Both the position numbers and the translations under genes were made by a program. A stretch of DNA of 64,000 nt, taken from positions 17,500-81,499 of the forward strand of contig NZ_FXYX01000017.1 of the NCBI RefSeq assembly GCF_900169265.1. The letters run 5' to 3'. Below the pieces are notes generated by a model, which searched no databases, had not been told where the DNA came from, and worked only from the letters and a program-made list of their open reading frames with translations. This DNA is from Brevibacterium iodinum ATCC 49514. Lineage in GTDB: Bacteria > Actinomycetota > Actinomycetes > Actinomycetales > Brevibacteriaceae. Below, one piece after another: positions 61,331 through 64,000 of this stretch; within the stretch, counting starts at the first letter, position 1, and each line of letters begins with the position of its first letter.

Positions 61331-62236
61331 TCAGTCGGTTTCAGTGGTGTGCAGTCGACTCACGGCACGGCGGGGCACGACCACCACCGGAACCGGCAGG
61401 ACACGCAGCAGACGGCGCGCCCTCGCACCGATCGCGACCTTGCCTCCGTGACCCAAGCGGCTCGATCCGATAAAGGCGAGGTCGCCGGGCTGCCAGTCGA
61501 TGGTCTCGGCGGCCTCTTCGATATCGGCTCCGGCCTTGGTTCTCACCGTCGCGCGGCCAGAAGCCAGCATTTCGGAAGCGTCGTCGGCCAGCACCGCTCC
61601 CCCGTACTGTTCGGCGAATTCGGTGATCTCGGCAACCTCGTCGTCATAGAGTCCGTCGTTCTCGATCAGGGACAGCAATCTGAGATCGACTCCGAGGCCG
61701 ACGGCCGATTCGATGCCCGCTCCGATGAGTGACGAAGCACCTGGGCGAGCACCGTAGAGTGCGGTCACCCGCGAGATCGGCCCGATGTCGGATCTGCCCG
61801 ACGGGGCGAGCACGACGGGTACCGTCGACGAGTGCAGCAGCGACGAAGCGACCGTGCCGATGCGCAGTTGGCGCATGAGTGTGGTGGCCCGTGCACCGAT
61901 GATGATGCCCAGTGCGCCTTCCTGCTCGGCGACCTCCATGAGTCCCTTGGATTCGTTCGAGGCGATATGGATGCAGCCTCTGGCGCGGATGTCATCGGGG
62001 ATGAGTGCCAGCGCTTCGTCCAACCAATCATCGATCTGCTGGGCCACGATCCCGGCCCCGTCCTTCGGCACGGCGCTCCCGGCGAGAATCGTCGATGATT
62101 CCGGACGGACGATGGTGACCACGAGCTCGACGTCGATGGACCGCGCGATCGAAATGGCCAGTGAGATCGCATCCCGACCCCGATCCGTGGCGATGTATCC
62201 GACGACCAGACGTCTGGTGGTGGCGGTCTCTGACAT
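61331..62236 (-). CDS. Tandem-domain universal stress protein
   Basis: 301 residues with two UspA domains. The ATP-binding G-2x-G-9x-G-(S/T) style loop appears as GARATTLMRQLRIGTVASS in the first and GSSRLGHGGKVAIGARARR in the second. The start at 62236 has GAGGAG upstream and begins directly before the first beta strand (RRLVVGYIATD). Cytosolic stress and dormancy-related protein in actinobacteria. Confidence 0.9.
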   Translation of the reverse strand: MSETATTRRLVVGYIATDRGRDAISLAISIARSIDVELVVTIVRPESSTILAGSAVPKDGAGIVAQQIDDWLDEALALIPDDIRARGCIHIASNESKGLMEVAEQEGALGIIIGARATTLMRQLRIGTVASSLLHSSTVPVVLAPSGRSDIGPISRVTALYGARPGASSLIGAGIESAVGLGVDLRLLSLIENDGLYDDEVAEITEFAEQYGGAVLADDASEMLASGRATVRTKAGADIEEAAETIDWQPGDLAFIGSSRLGHGGKVAIGARARRLLRVLPVPVVVVPRRAVSRLHTTETD

Positions 62237-62525
62237 CCTCAACTCCTCAAGCTGCGCGTCCGACTGATGCACGTCTCCTCTGATTCTACGTCGGCCCAAA
62301 CAGCGCTTCGACCAACAGTTTTCACGAACCGTCTTTCAAACCCGAACAGACGAAGTCAAAATATTTGAGAAAATAATGAACAAAACTCCCACACGCAATG
62401 AAAGCTGTGCTAAATTCGACAGTGCAATTATGGATTCGCAGACACCACCCTGATTGCACCTTGACAACAGCGGACGTTGACGCCGTCCCCACGAGATCCA
62501 CGACCATGAAAGGAGAGCAGTTACG

Positions 62526-62615
62526 ATGATGAATTTTCTTGCAGGCCCTGACCTTCGAACGCCTTGGCATGAATACGCTGCCTGCCCGATTGGCGGACAA
62601 GGACTCGTCGGCTGA
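62526..62615 (+). CDS. 29-residue peptide gene with strong ribosome site
   Basis: ATG at 62526 (or 62529) preceded by AGGAG (62511-62515). Product begins MMNFLAGPDLRTPWHEYAAC and ends GLVG. The translation signals are among the best in this stretch, so it may be a real small protein or a leader peptide. No family is recognised. Confidence 0.4.
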   Translation: MMNFLAGPDLRTPWHEYAACPIGGQGLVG

Positions 62616-63020
62616 CACAGCCGTCTCTCACGTCTTTTCCACCGGTTGGCTTCCGGCCACCGCTGTCCCCTGAGCCACCGGTCGCCTGAGAACTGGCATT
62701 CTTCACGCTTCACGCGCTGACTTCGAACTCTGATCGGCCGTCACTTTCAGCTGAGTGCTGCACTGCCGTACACCCAGCTGTCCGACTCTCTTCCGTTCTG
62801 AGTTCGCGGTTTTCCGAATTGCATTCTCTCTTTCGCGAAAAGCGCTGTGTCATTGACGCATTTCAGCAGATGCATTTCTCCTCATCTGCATTGTGCATCT
62901 TTTTTTGAACAGCACTCTATTAAGAGACCGATTTTTCCGATTCTCATTTCCCTAACGCCCTTTGGGGATATCTCCCGCCCATTTGCGGATATTCCCTGCC
63001 TGAAAATCAGAGGACAGATT
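62616..63020. other. AT-rich gene-free stretch
   Basis: About 400 bases of unusually low GC (tttcgcg, tttttttg, attctcatttccc runs) between two small genes. No frame with matching codon use. It may hold promoters or be remnant mobile DNA. Confidence 0.5.
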
Positions 63021-63248
63021 GTGTCGACCACATTCCCATTCACCTATCCACGCCGCTGGGCCCTGAGCACTGGGATGAAGCTCATCCGTTGGGCTCGCCG
63101 GCCCGGCCCAACCACCGAAACCCGTCGTCGAAAGTCGGCCGCCCGCCAGCAGGCTCGACTGCGCGAATACGCTCGTGAGCAGCGTGTCCGCGAACTGCGC
63201 GAACGGGACATCGCGCGCTACCTCAGCCAGGTCCGCCCATACATCTGA
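63021..63248 (+). CDS. Small basic protein
   Basis: 75 residues from GTG 63021 (AGAGGAC upstream). Rich in Arg: RRKSAARQQARLREYAREQR is a long amphipathic basic helix. Codon use becomes chromosome-like from this start, whereas the upstream open frame is AT-rich and atypical. Unknown; possibly nucleic-acid binding. Confidence 0.55.
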   Translation: MSTTFPFTYPRRWALSTGMKLIRWARRPGPTTETRRRKSAARQQARLREYAREQRVRELRERDIARYLSQVRPYI

Positions 63249-63341
63249 GCCGAAGAAGTGAGCCATACCTGGCTGTGTCGAGCGTCACTCTCCCCTGATT
63301 TGGTCTCTCACCCACACGTGGGTAATATTGATCAGGCAAGC

Positions 63342-63414
63342 GGGGGTATGGCGCAGTTGGTAGCGCGTCTCCATGGCATGGAGAAGGTCAGGGGTTCGAA
63401 TCCCCTTACCTCCA
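63342..63414 (+). tRNA. tRNA-Ala (GGC)
   Basis: Acceptor GGGGGTA/TACCTCC with G3-U70, the alanine identity pair; anticodon stem TCTCC/GGAGA with loop ATGGCAT (GGC); T-loop TTCGAAT; discriminator A; CCA not encoded. Confidence 0.96.
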
Positions 63415-63421
63415 CAGAAGA

Positions 63422-63462
63422 ACGGCCCTCTCACCAGGGATTATGTCGGGTGAGGGGGCCGT
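63422..63462 (+). terminator. Terminator after tRNA-Ala
   Basis: acggccctctcacc / ggtgagggggccgt with one G-T wobble, followed by ttt. Confidence 0.75.
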
Positions 63463-63464
63463 TT

Positions 63465-63591
63465 GGGGCATAAAAAGCGAATTTTGGGCCATGGAACCCC
63501 CGATCTGGGGCATGAAGTAGCTCCCCACGGGTGGATCAGGGAAGCAATCGGCAGAAATTCGGTGCCACCCGCGGGGCATCGCCTGGGGCAT
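63465..63591. repeat. GGGGCAT repeats, likely integrase arm sites
   Basis: Exact GGGGCAT at 63465, 63507, 63573 and 63585, and a related gggccat at 63486, all in the same orientation between tRNA-Ala and an integrase remnant. Short direct repeats next to an attB tRNA are typical arm-type binding sites of tyrosine integrases. Confidence 0.55.
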
Positions 63592-63700
63592 GGAAGTCAG
63601 CTGCCGTCTCGAGCAGGAGCTCTCCCGGTGCGACCGACACGAGCTCACATAAGATGACGTCCTTGCCTCCCGGGCGTCGCGCTGACGATAAATTAGACGT

Positions 63701-63855
63701 ATGGCCCATATCCGCAGGTACACAACGAAATCCGGCCCACGATTTAGGGTCGAATGGAGAAAACCCGGCGAGACTGAGAAATATCTCTTCACCTTTCCGT
63801 CCAGCTGCGGCGGCACCGTCATTGGCCGCCCATGAGGTGTCCGATGCAGACGACA
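63701..63855 (+). pseudogene. Tyrosine integrase remnant (N-terminal arm-binding domain)
   Basis: Starts MAHIRRYTTKSGPRFRVEWR then KPGETEKY, the typical N terminus of actinobacterial phage/ICE integrases. Shortly after, the sense continues in the +1 frame (PAAAAPSLAAHEVSDADDSE) and then meets the IS-related end. So the gene is frameshifted and truncated. It marks a decayed element once inserted at tRNA-Ala. Confidence 0.65.
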
Positions 63856-63893
63856 GTGAACGGGACTGCTGAGGGTTTGGTTGACTCCTGGGT

Positions 63894-64000
63894 TTATGCC
63901 GCCAGGGCGACGGCCTTTTGGTGAACAAGCTCGTATTCAACCGGGGTCAGTTTACCCAAACGTCGCTGTCGACGCTTCCGGTGATAGGTCCGCTCGACCC
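63894..64000 (-). CDS. IS3-type transposase, C-terminal end (runs off the window)
   Basis: Minus strand reads TYHRKRRQRRLGKLTPVEYE followed by LVHQKAVALAA and TAA, the C terminus of IS3-family OrfB transposases (after the DDE catalytic domain). The element end is probably near 63856-63890, and it interrupts the integrase remnant. Confidence 0.75.
   Translation of the reverse strand, partial: VERTYHRKRRQRRLGKLTPVEYELVHQKAVALAA

Noticed and set aside
62526..62615. WhiB-family protein suggested by WHEYAAC
   Set aside because: Only one Cys is present and the frame ends after 29 residues; the four-Cys cluster is absent in all frames.

Overview
The window looks like the chromosome of a high-GC Gram-positive bacterium (Actinomycetota, order Micrococcales; Brevibacterium or a close relative is my best guess). 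The evidence is an E. coli-type homodimeric pyruvate dehydrogenase E1 next to a PucR-type FasR regulator and a fabD-fabH-acpP-fabF operon, a DUF3145 protein, gluABCD-type glutamate uptake genes, frequent GTG/TTG starts and strong G/C third-position bias. The genus is inferred by eye from gene content.

Layout. 1-8.4 kb: 3' part of aceE, then fatty-acid synthase II genes under a FasR-like activator, DUF3145, a small hypothetical gene and a CAU tRNA. 8.5-11.4 kb: a degenerate EAL-DICT sensor protein and a DHA2 drug-efflux pump. 11.4-37.2 kb: one chromosomal gene for a luciferase-like (LLM) flavin monooxygenase has been broken by two serine-integrase elements. Element 1 (about 11.52-27.95 kb, visibly lower GC) resembles an actinomycete integrative conjugative element. 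It has a large serine integrase, two repeat arrays that look like an origin and/or a transfer locus, a replication-relaxation-like protein, an FtsK/SpoIIIE-like translocase, a small resolvase, and a cargo block with an NYN RNase, a single-chain restriction-modification enzyme, an HTH/ECF-S-like membrane protein and a lipoprotein. Element 2 (about 28.64-36.95 kb, high GC) is an integrative mobilizable element with a second serine integrase, a HUH plus SF3-helicase Rep of the kind related to CRESS-DNA virus Reps, MobC, a relaxase with a nested MobB-like gene, and an ArsR/MFS cargo. The LLM 5' end lies at 37.18-36.95 kb, its middle and an element-supplied 3' end at 28.64-27.83 kb, and the original 3' end is stranded at 11.43-11.53 kb.

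37.2-44.4 kb: tRNA-Asn, a DMT/NIPA-type membrane protein, a GT4 glycosyltransferase with an apparent CTG start, gluQ, a GNAT-like protein and a gluABCD glutamate transporter whose ATPase gene has an in-frame TAA. 44.5-55.2 kb: an acyl-CoA synthetase, then a molybdenum block (modA, fused modBC, a Mop/HTH regulator, moaE, moaC, moeA, moaA, moaD, moeB-rhodanese, second moeA) that imports molybdate and builds molybdopterin cofactor. 55.3-62.3 kb: a CPBP membrane protease gene with an in-frame TAG, a POT peptide transporter, an MFS pump, small membrane proteins, an alpha/beta hydrolase and a tandem universal stress protein. 62.3-64 kb: an AT-rich stretch with two small genes, tRNA-Ala, and the wreck of another integrated element (arm-type repeats, frameshifted tyrosine integrase, IS3-type transposase end).

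Recurring theme: this region is a hot spot for integration, and several genes carry single-base lesions (gluA, CPBP gene, mobB) that may be true decay or assembly errors.
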